A stretch of DNA of 64,000 nucleotides from Afipia sp. (GTDB lineage: Bacteria; Pseudomonadota; Alphaproteobacteria; Rhizobiales; Xanthobacteraceae): positions 310,001-374,000 of the forward strand of contig JANQAK010000004.1 in the NCBI GenBank assembly GCA_024707075.1, given 5' to 3'. Positions within the stretch are counted from its first letter, which is position 1; each line of letters begins with the position of its first letter. Of the stretch, positions 8,810 to 16,834 are shown one piece after another. The position numbers and the translations under genes are program-made. Under the pieces are notes generated by a model. It saw only the letters and a program-made list of their open reading frames with translations, was not told the origin of the DNA and made no database searches.

Positions 8810-9150
8810 GCGGGCTTTTCGGCGACAGTCAGGCGATTGCGTTGTTGCTGTTCGCGGGATTTCTCTCGAACGAGGTCTGGCGCGTGCTAGGCCTCGTGAT
8901 CGGCGGCGGCATCGACGAGGGTTCGGAATTCCTGGTGTGGGTGAGGGCGGTTGCGGCTGCGATCCTCGCCGGCGTCATCGCGCAGATCCTGATTTCGCCG
9001 CCCGGGGCGCTGGCAACGGTGCCGGACGTGGTGCGATATGGTGCGGTCGCGGCTGGCTTTGCGGTTTATCTGGCCGCGCGGAAATCGGTTTTCGCCGGCG
9101 TGGTTGCAGGCGAAATCGTTGTCCTCGCAGGCAAGTGGTGGATGGGCTGA
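8806..9150 (+). CDS. azlD: AzlD family small subunit of branched-chain amino acid exporter
   Basis: The 114-residue product has about four hydrophobic segments and matches the AzlD partner of AzlC. It contains the block AGFLSNEVWRVLGLVIGGGI and ends with an Ala/Gly/Val-rich helix. Its ATG overlaps the azlC stop in an ATGA arrangement, so the two are translationally coupled and act as one inner-membrane exporter. A palindromic repeat pair begins 25 bases after its stop. Confidence 0.85.
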   Translation: MSGLFGDSQAIALLLFAGFLSNEVWRVLGLVIGGGIDEGSEFLVWVRAVAAAILAGVIAQILISPPGALATVPDVVRYGAVAAGFAVYLAARKSVFAGVVAGEIVVLAGKWWMG

Positions 9151-9175
9151 GTCGGGTGTGATTGCCTGCGTGCCG

Positions 9176-9270
9176 CATCCTGAGGAGCGGCCGTTTGGCC
9201 GCGTCTCGAAGGATGAGGAGCTTACTCATGGTTCGAGATGCGCGCAAAGATGCGCGCTCCTCACCATGAG
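9176..9270. repeat. REP-like palindrome pair, inverted (locus A)
   Basis: Two imperfect palindromes lie head to head. Unit 1 (9176-9215) has outer arms CATCCT/AGGATG around GAGGAGC...GTCTCGA. Unit 2 (9225-9270) has outer arms CTCATGGT/ACCATGAG around the same inner motif in reverse order. A related pair lies at 14624-14736. The pattern is like the bacterial interspersed mosaic elements common in Bradyrhizobiaceae, between azlD and the convergent HIT gene. Confidence 0.8.
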
Positions 9271-9282
9271 GTACAGGAAAAC

Positions 9283-9708
9283 TCAGCCCTTCAGCGCCGC
9301 GATCAGCCGTGTGGCGTGATCTTCCAGCACCTTGACGTCTTCCTTGCGGCTTGCCGCTGGCAGCAGCGCCACGCCCTCAACGCGCGGCATGATGTGGACA
9401 TGAAGATGGAACACGACCTGTCCGCCGGCCTGTTCGCTGAACTGTTGCAGGGTGATGCCGTCGGCATTGAAGGCCTTCTTGCCAGCGACGGCGATCTTCT
9501 TCGCCGTGCGCGCGACATGGGCCAGACTTTCCGGATCGATGTCGAGGATATTGCGCGCGGGCTGCTTTGGGATCACCAGCGTATGGCCCGGCGAGCGCGG
9601 CATGATGTCGAGAAATGCGAGCGTATACTCGTCCTCGTAAACCTTGTGGCACGGCAGTTCGCCGCGCAGGATTTTCGCGAAGATATTGTTGGTGTCGTAG
9701 GCGGTCAT
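9283..9708 (-). CDS. HIT (histidine triad) family protein
   Basis: HIT proteins are small nucleotide hydrolases/transferases of the Hint branch, acting on nucleoside phosphoramidates and similar substrates in the cytoplasm. The 141-residue product has the N-terminal block NIFAKILRGELPCHKVYED and LAFLDIMPRSPGHTLVIPK. The triad HLHVHIMPR (H-x-H-x-H) supplies the catalytic histidine, which is the middle one by family rule. Length is normal and the ATG start at 9708 matches family N termini. It is convergent with azlCD across the repeat pair and reads in the same direction as the FUSC gene upstream. Confidence 0.92.
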   Translation of the reverse strand: MTAYDTNNIFAKILRGELPCHKVYEDEYTLAFLDIMPRSPGHTLVIPKQPARNILDIDPESLAHVARTAKKIAVAGKKAFNADGITLQQFSEQAGGQVVFHLHVHIMPRVEGVALLPAASRKEDVKVLEDHATRLIAALKG

Positions 9709-9789
9709 GGTCTGTCCCGGAAATGAGGCGCGTCACAATCGCCGCCCTGCGCCGTCCGGTCAAGCGGGGTCATCCGGAAGATCGGTATG

Positions 9790-10890
9790 TCAGGAATTCG
9801 CCGTGCGCTCTGGTATCCCGGTTGCAATCTCGTCGATCCGGGCCGCGAGGTCGGTCAGGTTGCGGTGAAGGCCATCCAGCGCGAAGGCAAGGCCGAAGGT
9901 GCGTCCCACCGCATTGAAATCGAGCGCGCGCATCACGCCGGACTGGCGCAATCCACTGAATGTGTCCGTGAACGCGAGATGGACCGCCGGAACGTCGTTG
10001 CGTGAAACCACGGCGACGGCATTGAGCGCGGTCGCACATCGGCCGGTCAACTCGGCTTCGGCGCGCAGCAGGCTCGCCGCCGCCGGCGCGAGGCTCGATG
10101 CGATGGGCGCGGGAAGCGGCTCCCGAAGCACGTTGCCGATGGCGACGAGGTCGTTGCGCACGCGCCAGAGCGTGCGCGGGATCGCGGCGGGAATCCGGTG
10201 ATCGGCAAGGCGGGAGGCGCGCTCTCTCTCAGCATCCTTCATCGCCTGCTCGACCGCCATCAGTGCTTGCCGCAAGGCTGGATGTTCGCTTGAGGGGACA
10301 AGCGCCTCGCCGCGTTCAAGCGCATCGGCTTCCGACGACAGCAGCCTCTGGATGCGCGTGAGAACGGCCACAGAGCGGGTCACCACGACAGCATGGGAGC
10401 GCGCGGGAAATATCAGCACTGCCGCCAGCACGCCGATCAGGCCGCCCAGTCCGATTTCGATGACGCGGTCGACGACGAACTGCTCGACCGGCGCGCCCGC
10501 GGGGTCGGTCAGCAACATGATCGCCGCCGTGACCGGAGCAACCCGCAATTGAGGTCGAATCGCCGCGCCCCAGACCGTGGCGCACGTCACGAGCACCAAG
10601 GCGATGCCGATACCGGTGGATGTGTTCGAATGAAATGCCGCCGCCAGGCCGCCGAAAATGGCGCCGGCGAGAGTGCCGATCATTCGCTCCGTCGCGGCGC
10701 CGAGCGTGCCGCCGATCGACCCCTGCATGACGATCAGCACGGTGAACACCGCCCAGTAGCCTTGTTGCAGGCCGAGAAATTTGTAGGCGATGTAAGCAGC
10801 ACCCGTCGCGATGGTGACGCGGAGGGTCTGGCGCAGTTCAGGCGCGCGGCGTGTCAGGAATTCGCGGATATTGGCGGCGATTGAACTCAC
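9790..10890 (-). CDS. FUSC family protein (putative aromatic acid exporter)
   Basis: The 366-residue inner-membrane protein has a cluster of about six hydrophobic segments in residues 25-170. It includes the family block GYWAVFTVLIVMQGSIGGTL followed by ERMIGTLAGAIFGGLAA. A soluble, helical C-terminal half follows (about residues 180-366). This matches the FUSC/YccC family, which includes AaeB-type exporters. The substrate cannot be read from sequence, and no membrane-fusion partner is adjacent. It lies 81 bases upstream of the HIT gene and may share its transcript. Confidence 0.8.
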   Translation of the reverse strand: MSSIAANIREFLTRRAPELRQTLRVTIATGAAYIAYKFLGLQQGYWAVFTVLIVMQGSIGGTLGAATERMIGTLAGAIFGGLAAAFHSNTSTGIGIALVLVTCATVWGAAIRPQLRVAPVTAAIMLLTDPAGAPVEQFVVDRVIEIGLGGLIGVLAAVLIFPARSHAVVVTRSVAVLTRIQRLLSSEADALERGEALVPSSEHPALRQALMAVEQAMKDAERERASRLADHRIPAAIPRTLWRVRNDLVAIGNVLREPLPAPIASSLAPAAASLLRAEAELTGRCATALNAVAVVSRNDVPAVHLAFTDTFSGLRQSGVMRALDFNAVGRTFGLAFALDGLHRNLTDLAARIDEIATGIPERTANS

Positions 10891-10972
10891 GGCGTTTCCG
10901 GTGCGGCGTATGTGACAGGCAAAAGCAGATTCAGGTTAGGCTGCCTGCGGGACGGTCACAACGCCGGATGTG

Positions 10973-12145
10973 TCAATCGCCGTTATCCGCTTTGCGGAAC
11001 GGTCCGGCCTCGGTCAATTCGCGCACCGATTCCTGCACGTAGCTGCGCTCCTGCTTGAGATAGTCGCGTATCGCACGGCGCAGGGCCGGGTCGGCAATGT
11101 AGTGCGCCGAGTAGGTGGTCTGCGGCAGGTAGCCGCGGGCGATCTTGTGCTCGCCCTGCGCTCCGGCTTCCACGCGTTTCAGTCCACGTTGGATGGCGAA
11201 GTCGATGGCCTGATAGTAGCAGACCTCGAAATGCAGGAACGGATGATGTTCGATGGCGCCCCAGTGGCGGCCGAACAGGGTGTCCGATCCGATGAAGTTG
11301 ATCGCGCCGGCGACCCATCGGCCTTCGCGCTTGGCCATCACCAGCAGCACGTCCTTGGCCATGGTCTCGCCGATCTGGGTGTAGAAGGCGCGCGTCAAAT
11401 AGGGCCGGCCCCACTTGCGCGAACCGGTCTCCATGTAGAATTCGAAAAAGGCATCCCAGGCGTCGGGCGTGATGTCGTCGCCGGTAAGGGGATGAATGGT
11501 GATGCCGTTGGCCAGCGCGTCGCGGCGCTCACGGCGGATCGCCTTGCGATGGCGTGAGGCCAGCGTGGCGAGGAAATCCTCGAACGTGCCGTAGCCTTCG
11601 TTGCGCCAGTGAAACTGCTGATCGGTGCGTTGCAGGAATCCGTGCCCGGCGAGGAATGTCCATTCGTCTTCGCGAGCGAAGGTGACATGCACCGACGACG
11701 CTTGGGTCACGCCGCACAGGGCAATCAGCCCGCTCGCCAGCGACTCGCGAACGCGCGTCGCATCGACGTTATCGCGGACCAGCAGCCGAGGCCCGGTGGC
11801 CGGCGTGAACGGAACGGTGGCTTGCAGTTTCGGGTAATAGCTACCGCCTGCGCGGGCGTAGGCGTCGGCCCAGCCGTGATCGAACACGTATTCGCCCTGC
11901 GAATGATTTTTCAGATAACACGGTACGATGCCGACGGCTTGACCATCCATCCGCGCCACCAGGTGACGTGGTGCCCAGCCGGTGCGAGCCACAGCCGAGC
12001 CGGAGGCTTCCAGCGCGGTGAAAAAGGCATACGACACGAACGGGTTGTAGACGCCTTCCGAATTGGCGCACGCATTCCATTCGTCGGCCGTGATTTGGCC
12101 GATCGATGAGACCGCTTCAAGGGTAATCTCGCAGGAATCCGTCAA
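10973..12145 (-). CDS. FemAB-like / COG3146 N-acetyltransferase-superfamily protein
   Basis: The 390-residue product matches the proteobacterial FemAB-like family annotated as GNAT or peptidoglycan biosynthesis/recognition proteins. Visible marks are SEGVYNPFVSYAFFTALEASG near the N terminus, HRKAIRRERRDAL in the middle, and RHWGAIEHHPFLHFEVCYYQ followed by AGAQGEHKIARGYLP. It has no signal peptide. The reaction is not established; acyl or aminoacyl transfer is inferred from the fold. It is followed at 99 bases by the GDPD gene start region on its other side, and the leftward genes may form a loose operon. Confidence 0.8.
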   Translation of the reverse strand: MTDSCEITLEAVSSIGQITADEWNACANSEGVYNPFVSYAFFTALEASGSAVARTGWAPRHLVARMDGQAVGIVPCYLKNHSQGEYVFDHGWADAYARAGGSYYPKLQATVPFTPATGPRLLVRDNVDATRVRESLASGLIALCGVTQASSVHVTFAREDEWTFLAGHGFLQRTDQQFHWRNEGYGTFEDFLATLASRHRKAIRRERRDALANGITIHPLTGDDITPDAWDAFFEFYMETGSRKWGRPYLTRAFYTQIGETMAKDVLLVMAKREGRWVAGAINFIGSDTLFGRHWGAIEHHPFLHFEVCYYQAIDFAIQRGLKRVEAGAQGEHKIARGYLPQTTYSAHYIADPALRRAIRDYLKQERSYVQESVRELTEAGPFRKADNGD

Positions 12146-12244
12146 GGGAAAGGGGCACCGTGGCCGTGAGAAAACCGAACCTGTTCATCAGTATAGATCG
12201 GCTTTCGCGCGGATGACTTCAAGTATTTGGCATCGTTTTCGGGC

Positions 12245-12997
12245 TTATGGAATGAACCCCTCGAAGGTCATCTGGTCGGCGTAACGGGCGGTGCGCGCGC
12301 GCTGTTCCGGTGTCCGCACGGTCCAGGTCACAAGCGCGCAGCCGAAGATGTTGCGTGCGATCCAGGGCGCGGGCGCAGGCAGATCGTCGACCCGGTAACT
12401 GACGAAATGCGGCTGCGTTCGGAAGGCATGGCGCAGGCCGGTCATCTCGCGGGTTTTTGCGGGCGGCAGCCGTGTCCACTCGCCCTCGGTGTAGTGCCGT
12501 TCCGCGACGATGCCGCGCGTCAGGGTCGGCATCAGTTCGCGGATCGCCATGACCTGGTCGGGGTCGAACGACATCGCCGCTACCGGCCCGCTATAGGAGG
12601 CCAGCACCTCCGCCATCCGCTTTACCAGCGTCCGGCTGCCATCGAAGCGGCTTTTCACTTCAAGCACCAGCGGCACGCGCCCGGCGACGCGTGCGCAGAG
12701 ATCGCCGAGCGTCATCATGTGCTCGGCCGTGTGCTTGAATGCCACCTGCTTGAGTTGTGCGGCGGTCAACGACAGAAGCTCGCCGCTGCCTTGCGTCAGG
12801 CGGCCAAGTTCATAGTCGTGATGCACCATCGCCTCGTTATCGGCGGTGGGTTGCAGATCGACCTCGATGGCGAAATTGCCGGCGACGGCGGCGTCGATCG
12901 ACGACGGCATATTCTCGATGATGCCGCGCGCACGATCATGCAGGCCGCGATGAGCGATCGGGCGAGCCGTCAACCAGCCGGGCGCGCGGGAAAACAT
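12245..12997 (-). CDS. Glycerophosphodiester phosphodiesterase family protein
   Basis: GDPD enzymes hydrolyse glycerophosphodiesters to glycerol 3-phosphate and an alcohol. The 250-residue product has the family signature PIAHRGLHD near residue 13, the acidic FAIEVDLQPT with the metal-binding Glu and Asp, and HHDYELGRLTQG as the HxxxLxR-type block. No signal peptide is visible, so it is probably cytoplasmic. It lies directly downstream of ridA on the same strand, separated by a palindromic repeat, and may be co-transcribed with it. Confidence 0.9.
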   Translation of the reverse strand: MFSRAPGWLTARPIAHRGLHDRARGIIENMPSSIDAAVAGNFAIEVDLQPTADNEAMVHHDYELGRLTQGSGELLSLTAAQLKQVAFKHTAEHMMTLGDLCARVAGRVPLVLEVKSRFDGSRTLVKRMAEVLASYSGPVAAMSFDPDQVMAIRELMPTLTRGIVAERHYTEGEWTRLPPAKTREMTGLRHAFRTQPHFVSYRVDDLPAPAPWIARNIFGCALVTWTVRTPEQRARTARYADQMTFEGFIP

Positions 12998-13011
12998 TGG
13001 CTTGTCTTTTT

Positions 13012-13060
13012 GATCATGATCTTATCCGAAAACCGGTGCCCACTTTTCGGGATCATGCTC
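13012..13060. repeat. Rhizobiales-type palindromic intergenic repeat
   Basis: Nested inverted arms CATGATC (13015-13021) / GATCATG (13051-13057) and CCGAAAA / TTTTCGG surround a short GC-rich centre (CCGGTGCCCA). I recognise this as a widely dispersed repeat of Bradyrhizobium-type genomes. It reaches the stop codon of the ridA gene and ends 15 bases from the GDPD start. Confidence 0.75.
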
Positions 13061-13525
13061 ACGCGACCTCGAAGATGCCTTCGACTTCCACCGCGGCGTC
13101 GGAGGGCAGGGCGGCGACGCCAACTGTGGTGCGGGCATGGCGTCCCTTGTCGCCGAACGCCGCAACCATCAGGTCCGACGCGCCGTTCAGCACCTTCGGC
13201 CCGTCGAGAAAATCCGGCGTCGCGTTGACGAAGCCGCCGAGGCGGACGACGCGCGCGACCTTGTCGAGATCGCCCAGCGCCATCTTGACCTGCGCAAGGA
13301 GATTGATCGCGCAGCCGCGCGCGGCCGCGGCGCCTTGCTCGACGCTTACGCCCGCGCCGAGCTTGCCTTTTGCGATTAGTTTGCCTTCGGGGGTGTTGCA
13401 GACCTGGCCGGAGACGAACAGCAGATTCCGGTGCGCACGAAGCCGACATAATTCGCGACCGGCGGATTGGGCTCATGCAACACGATGCCCAGCGCGCTCA
13501 ACTTCTGCTCGACCGTTCCCGCCAT
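13059..13525 (-). pseudogene. RidA family enamine/imine deaminase, frame broken near 13425-13431
   Basis: RidA proteins hydrolyse reactive enamine/imine intermediates. Read from the ATG at 13525, the product begins MAGTVEQKLSALGIVLHEPN and continues to NYVGFVRTG. The expected NLLFVSGQVCNTPEG then continues in another frame and runs on to VVRLGGFVNATPDF and VGVAALPSDAAVEVEGIFEV at the stop. The total length (467 bases) is one short of a multiple of three, so one base is missing at about 13425-13431. The remainder is fully conserved, so this is more likely a sequence error than a decayed gene. It lies upstream of the GDPD gene. Confidence 0.85.
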
Positions 13526-13747
13526 GTGTGTCCTCGATGTTGTGTTTGATGCTTGCCCGCGGTGAAGTCCGGCGTTCTCGCGCCGATGTGTTCGGGCGCG
13601 TCATATTTCGCCCATCGTGATGGCACATGCAAGCGCGCCGGGATCGCGAATTTTGCCATTAAATTCAGGCGTTTTCGCTGGGTTGCCCCGGTTGCGGCGC
13701 AATGCTGCGGCTATTATTCTTCGATTCTCGCATTTTAAGGAGACGCC

Positions 13748-14617
13748 ATGCGTCGCGCGCGCCGGATTTCAGCTTGTGGATCGCTTGTTTTCTCGATGAT
13801 GTTGTCGGTCGCGTGTCTTGTGCCGGTTGTAAGCGGTGCTCAGGCCGCGCCAAGCGTCGCGTTTCTCGCCCATCAGGCGGTCTACGACCTGAGCCTGAAG
13901 ACATCGCGCGGCAATGCCAGCGTCAACAGCGCGCGGGGCCGCATCCTGTACAATTTCGCCGGCAGCGCCTGCGAGGGCTACACCACCGAATTCCGGCAGG
14001 TGTCGCAACTCGAAACCGGCGAGGACAAGACGACGACCAGCGATCTGCGCTCCACGAGCTGGGAGGACGCGGAAGGCAAAAGCTATCGCTTCAAGATCGA
14101 GACCCGCATGAACGAGGCGGACGCGACGTCCGTTGATGGTGTCGCGGAGCGAGACGGCAAGACCATCAAGGTCAAGCTGAAACAGCCGAAGGTGAAGACC
14201 TTCACCATTGACGATGCGGTGTTTCCGACCGAGCAGGTCAAACTCATTATCGAAGCGGCGCGCGCGGGCAAGTCGCTGCTCGAACTCACCGTCTATGACG
14301 GCTCGGACGACGGCGAGAAAGTCTATAATACACTGACCGTAATCGGACAGCCGATTCCCGGGACCAAAGCGCCGGCAGCGCCGGACGCTGCGACCGGCAA
14401 TGAAAAGTTCAAATCTCTGACGCGGTGGCCGGTCACCGTGAGCTACTATGATCGCGCGGCGCAGTCCAAGTCCGGCGAGCAGACGCCGGTTTATGCGATG
14501 TCGTTCGAGTTGTACGAGGACGGCGTCTCGCGCGCGCTGGTGCTGGACTACAACGATTTCGTCATTGCCGGGGCCATGGGCAAGATCGACATCAAGGAAA
14601 CCAAGCCTTGTAAGTAG
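13748..14617 (+). CDS. eipB: EipB-family (DUF1849) periplasmic cell-envelope integrity protein
   Basis: The 289-residue product has a signal peptide ending near GAQAAP (about residue 36) and a long beta-rich domain. It includes HQAVYDLSL, SARGRILYNFAGSACEGYTT and RFKIETRMN. These fit the DUF1849 family, whose Brucella member EipB is a periplasmic beta-spiral protein needed for envelope integrity. The two cysteines expected to form a disulfide are present: Cys75 in GSACEGY and Cys288 at the very C terminus. The ATG follows AAGGAGACG by a few bases. A palindromic repeat pair starts 7 bases after the stop. Confidence 0.88.
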   Translation: MRRARRISACGSLVFSMMLSVACLVPVVSGAQAAPSVAFLAHQAVYDLSLKTSRGNASVNSARGRILYNFAGSACEGYTTEFRQVSQLETGEDKTTTSDLRSTSWEDAEGKSYRFKIETRMNEADATSVDGVAERDGKTIKVKLKQPKVKTFTIDDAVFPTEQVKLIIEAARAGKSLLELTVYDGSDDGEKVYNTLTVIGQPIPGTKAPAAPDAATGNEKFKSLTRWPVTVSYYDRAAQSKSGEQTPVYAMSFELYEDGVSRALVLDYNDFVIAGAMGKIDIKETKPCK

Positions 14618-14623
14618 CGGTGT

Positions 14624-14736
14624 CCTCATGGTGAGGAGCATCGCGTAGCGATGCGTCTCGAACCATGAGGTCGGTGGGTCTTGTTCCAGCAAACTTCATC
14701 CTTCGAGATGCGCGCAAGAGCGCGCTCCTCAGGATG
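14624..14736. repeat. REP-like palindrome pair, inverted (locus B)
   Basis: Two imperfect palindromes of the same family as 9176-9270. Unit 1 (14624-14670) has outer arms CCTCATGGT/ACCATGAGG and unit 2 (14697-14736) has CATCCT/AGGATG, each with the GAGGAGC / GTCTCGA-type inner motif. The outer arms are exchanged relative to locus A. The element fills the gap between the convergent eipB and dinB genes. Confidence 0.8.
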
Positions 14737-14758
14737 AGGTCAGAGGGCAGGTGGACCG

Positions 14759-16045
14759 TCATTCCGCCTTCGCAGGACCGTCATACGCAATCCCGCGCAT
14801 CACGGCGGCATTGCCGAACTTCTTGCGCACGTTGTCCATTGCGCGCTCGGCGTGCGCCGAGCGCTGGTCGAGCAGATCCTGATCGTCGGCTTCGGCGCCG
14901 GGCTTGAGCGCGCTGACGCCGGCGCCGATCAGCCTGAATGCGGTGCCGTCGATCTCGCGGCTGAGCATCTCGCGCACCGTGGCGAAGATGCGCGTCGCCA
15001 GTTGCGTCGGTACGGCAATCGATTGCGAGCGGGTGCGCTGCTTGAAATCGGCAGTCTTGAGTTTCAGCGTGATGGTCGAACCGGACAGGTCGCCGCTCTT
15101 GAGGCGCGACGAGACTTTTTCGCACAACCGCCACAGGATTTTCTCCAGCGTTGTGAAATCACGGATGTCGGTGTCCAGCGTGGTCTCGTTCGAAATCGTC
15201 TTGGCGCCGCGATCCGCCACCACCTTGCGGTCGTCGATCCCGCGCGCCAGCCGCCACAGCCGCCGGCCTTCGGGGCCGAACTGCTTCATCAGGTCGGTCT
15301 CTTCGGCGCGTTGCAGGTCCTTGATGAGATGGAAGCCACGTTGCGACAGTTTCTCCTGCGAGGCCGGGCCGACGCCGTAGATGAATCCGACGGGCCGGTC
15401 GGCCAGCATCGCGCGCGCTTCCTCCTGGTCGAGCACGGCGAAGCCGCGGGGCTTGTCGAGATCGGAGGCGATCTTGGCGAGAAACTTGTTCACGGACAGG
15501 CCGACCGACACTGTGATGCCGAGGTCGCGCTCCACCTGGGAAGCGAACCGCGCCAGTACCTTGGCGGGGATCATGCCATGCACCAGCGTGGTGCCGCTGA
15601 GATCGAGAAACGCCTCGTCGATCGACAGCGGCTCGACCAGCGGCGTCAGCGCCATCATGGCGTGACGAACTTCGCGGCCGACGCGGACATATTTTGCCAT
15701 GTCGGGGCGGACCACGACCGCAGAGGGGCAGAGATCCAGCGCCTTGAACATCGGCATGGCCGAGCGCACGCCATAGGTGCGCGCGATGTAGCAGGCGGCC
15801 GAGACGACACCGCGCTTGCCGCCACCGATGATGACGGGCTTGTCGGCGATCTCCGGATTGTCGCGCTTCTCCACGGTGGCGTAGAATGCGTCGCAATCGA
15901 TGTGGGCAAGCGTCAGCGCCGGGAGCGACCGATGCCGGACGAGGCGGGGAGAACCGCATTCCGCGCAACGCATCGCCGTCCCTGCGGCGTCCGTCAGGCA
16001 GTCGCGACAGAATCCGGGCGAATCGGCGGGCGGGTGGTCGCTCAA
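14759..16045 (-). CDS. dinB: DNA polymerase IV (Y-family)
   Basis: This is an error-prone translesion polymerase. The 428-residue product has the Y-family palm motifs LAHIDCDAFYATVE (metal Asp) and PLSIDEAFLDLSGT (SIDEA, metal Asp-Glu). It also has SVGLSVNKFLAKIASDLDKP, the helix-hairpin-helix block PVGFIYGVGP, and a little-finger domain to the C terminus. The N terminus carries a four-Cys cluster (C13, C16, C27, C30), a putative zinc ribbon. The start at 16045 keeps that cluster. The DUF3572 gene ends only 4 bases upstream, so the two are likely co-transcribed. I saw no alphaproteobacterial LexA box (GTTC-N7-GTTC) upstream. Confidence 0.93.
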   Translation of the reverse strand: MSDHPPADSPGFCRDCLTDAAGTAMRCAECGSPRLVRHRSLPALTLAHIDCDAFYATVEKRDNPEIADKPVIIGGGKRGVVSAACYIARTYGVRSAMPMFKALDLCPSAVVVRPDMAKYVRVGREVRHAMMALTPLVEPLSIDEAFLDLSGTTLVHGMIPAKVLARFASQVERDLGITVSVGLSVNKFLAKIASDLDKPRGFAVLDQEEARAMLADRPVGFIYGVGPASQEKLSQRGFHLIKDLQRAEETDLMKQFGPEGRRLWRLARGIDDRKVVADRGAKTISNETTLDTDIRDFTTLEKILWRLCEKVSSRLKSGDLSGSTITLKLKTADFKQRTRSQSIAVPTQLATRIFATVREMLSREIDGTAFRLIGAGVSALKPGAEADDQDLLDQRSAHAERAMDNVRKKFGNAAVMRGIAYDGPAKAE

Positions 16046-16049
16046 TGCG

Positions 16050-16334
16050 TCACTCCCAGCGCGGGTCCAGCACTTCGCGCGCGTTTGTGACCGCCTCCGG
16101 CGTCAGTTGCGACGCATCGGCGAAGGCCTTCACGGTTGCGTCATCGCGCACGATGAAATCCAGCACGCCGGCGAGGAATTTCGGGTCGGTCGCCGCCGTG
16201 CGCAGCGTTTGCGGACCGATACCGCTCTCGGTCAGGAACAACCCCAGCCGCTCGGGGTCGGAGGCCAGGAAGGAAAGGGCTTGAATCGCAACAAATTCAG
16301 CAACTTCCTGAGGGTTGGTAGGGCCTTTTCTCAT
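16050..16334 (-). CDS. DUF3572 family protein
   Basis: This 94-residue helical protein matches the alphaproteobacterial DUF3572 family, recognisable by AEFVAIQALSFLASDPERL, GIGPQTLRTAA and LDFIVRDDATVKAFA. It has no signal peptide or membrane segment. Function is unknown. It lies 4 bases upstream of dinB in the same direction, and divergent from divK. The close coupling to a lesion-bypass polymerase hints at a link with DNA damage, but that is inference. Confidence 0.85.
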   Translation of the reverse strand: MRKGPTNPQEVAEFVAIQALSFLASDPERLGLFLTESGIGPQTLRTAATDPKFLAGVLDFIVRDDATVKAFADASQLTPEAVTNAREVLDPRWE

Positions 16335-16459
16335 GGGTTCCGTTTGCCTTTCCGTAACTTATCGTCTCTATTTTCTCCGATCATGCCCGAGTCATCACGG
16401 CGTGGCGAATTTCATTGGTTTCAGCACGCACGGGCATTTTGCGGGAATTGGAGGGCAGG

Positions 16460-16825
16460 GTGGCGAAAACCGTCCTGATCGTGGAAGACAACGAGCTCAA
16501 TATGAAGCTCTTCCGCGATCTGCTGGAGGCCCATGGATATCAGACGGTCGGCACGCGCAATGGGGTTGAAGCACTCGATCTTGCTCGCAAATACCGGCCC
16601 GATCTCATTCTCATGGATATTCAGCTTCCCGAGGTTTCCGGGCTCGATGTGACCCGCTGGATCAAGGCGGATGCCGATTTGCGAGCGATCCCAGTGGTCG
16701 CGGTGACGGCCTTCGCGATGAAGGGCGACGAAGAACGTATCCGTGAAGGTGGATGCGAGGCGTATTTGTCCAAGCCGATCTCGGTTGGAAAATTTATCGA
16801 GACCGTTAGACGGTTTGTCGGTTAG
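16460..16825 (+). CDS. divK: Response regulator DivK
   Basis: DivK is a single-domain receiver that controls cell polarity and the cell cycle in alphaproteobacteria. The 121-residue product has the acidic pocket VEDNE near the start, the phospho-acceptor Asp in [13 protein letters not shown] (about residue 53), the Thr of VTAFAM and the Lys of LSKPIS. There is no output domain. I chose the GTG at 460 bases past 16000 because GGAGGG lies just upstream and the family starts at this point; an ATG-type start at 16415 would add unconserved residues. pleD follows 9 bases later, the canonical order. Confidence 0.93.
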   Translation: MAKTVLIVEDNELNMKLFRDLLEAHGYQTVGTRNGVEALDLARKYRPDLILMDIQLPEVSGLDVTRWIKADADLRAIPVVAVTAFAMKGDEERIREGGCEAYLSKPISVGKFIETVRRFVG

Positions 16826-16834
16826 GAGACTACG

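Noticed and set aside
14852-16090. Long open frame antisense to dinB
   Set aside because: Arg/Gly/His-rich shadow of a clear polymerase gene.
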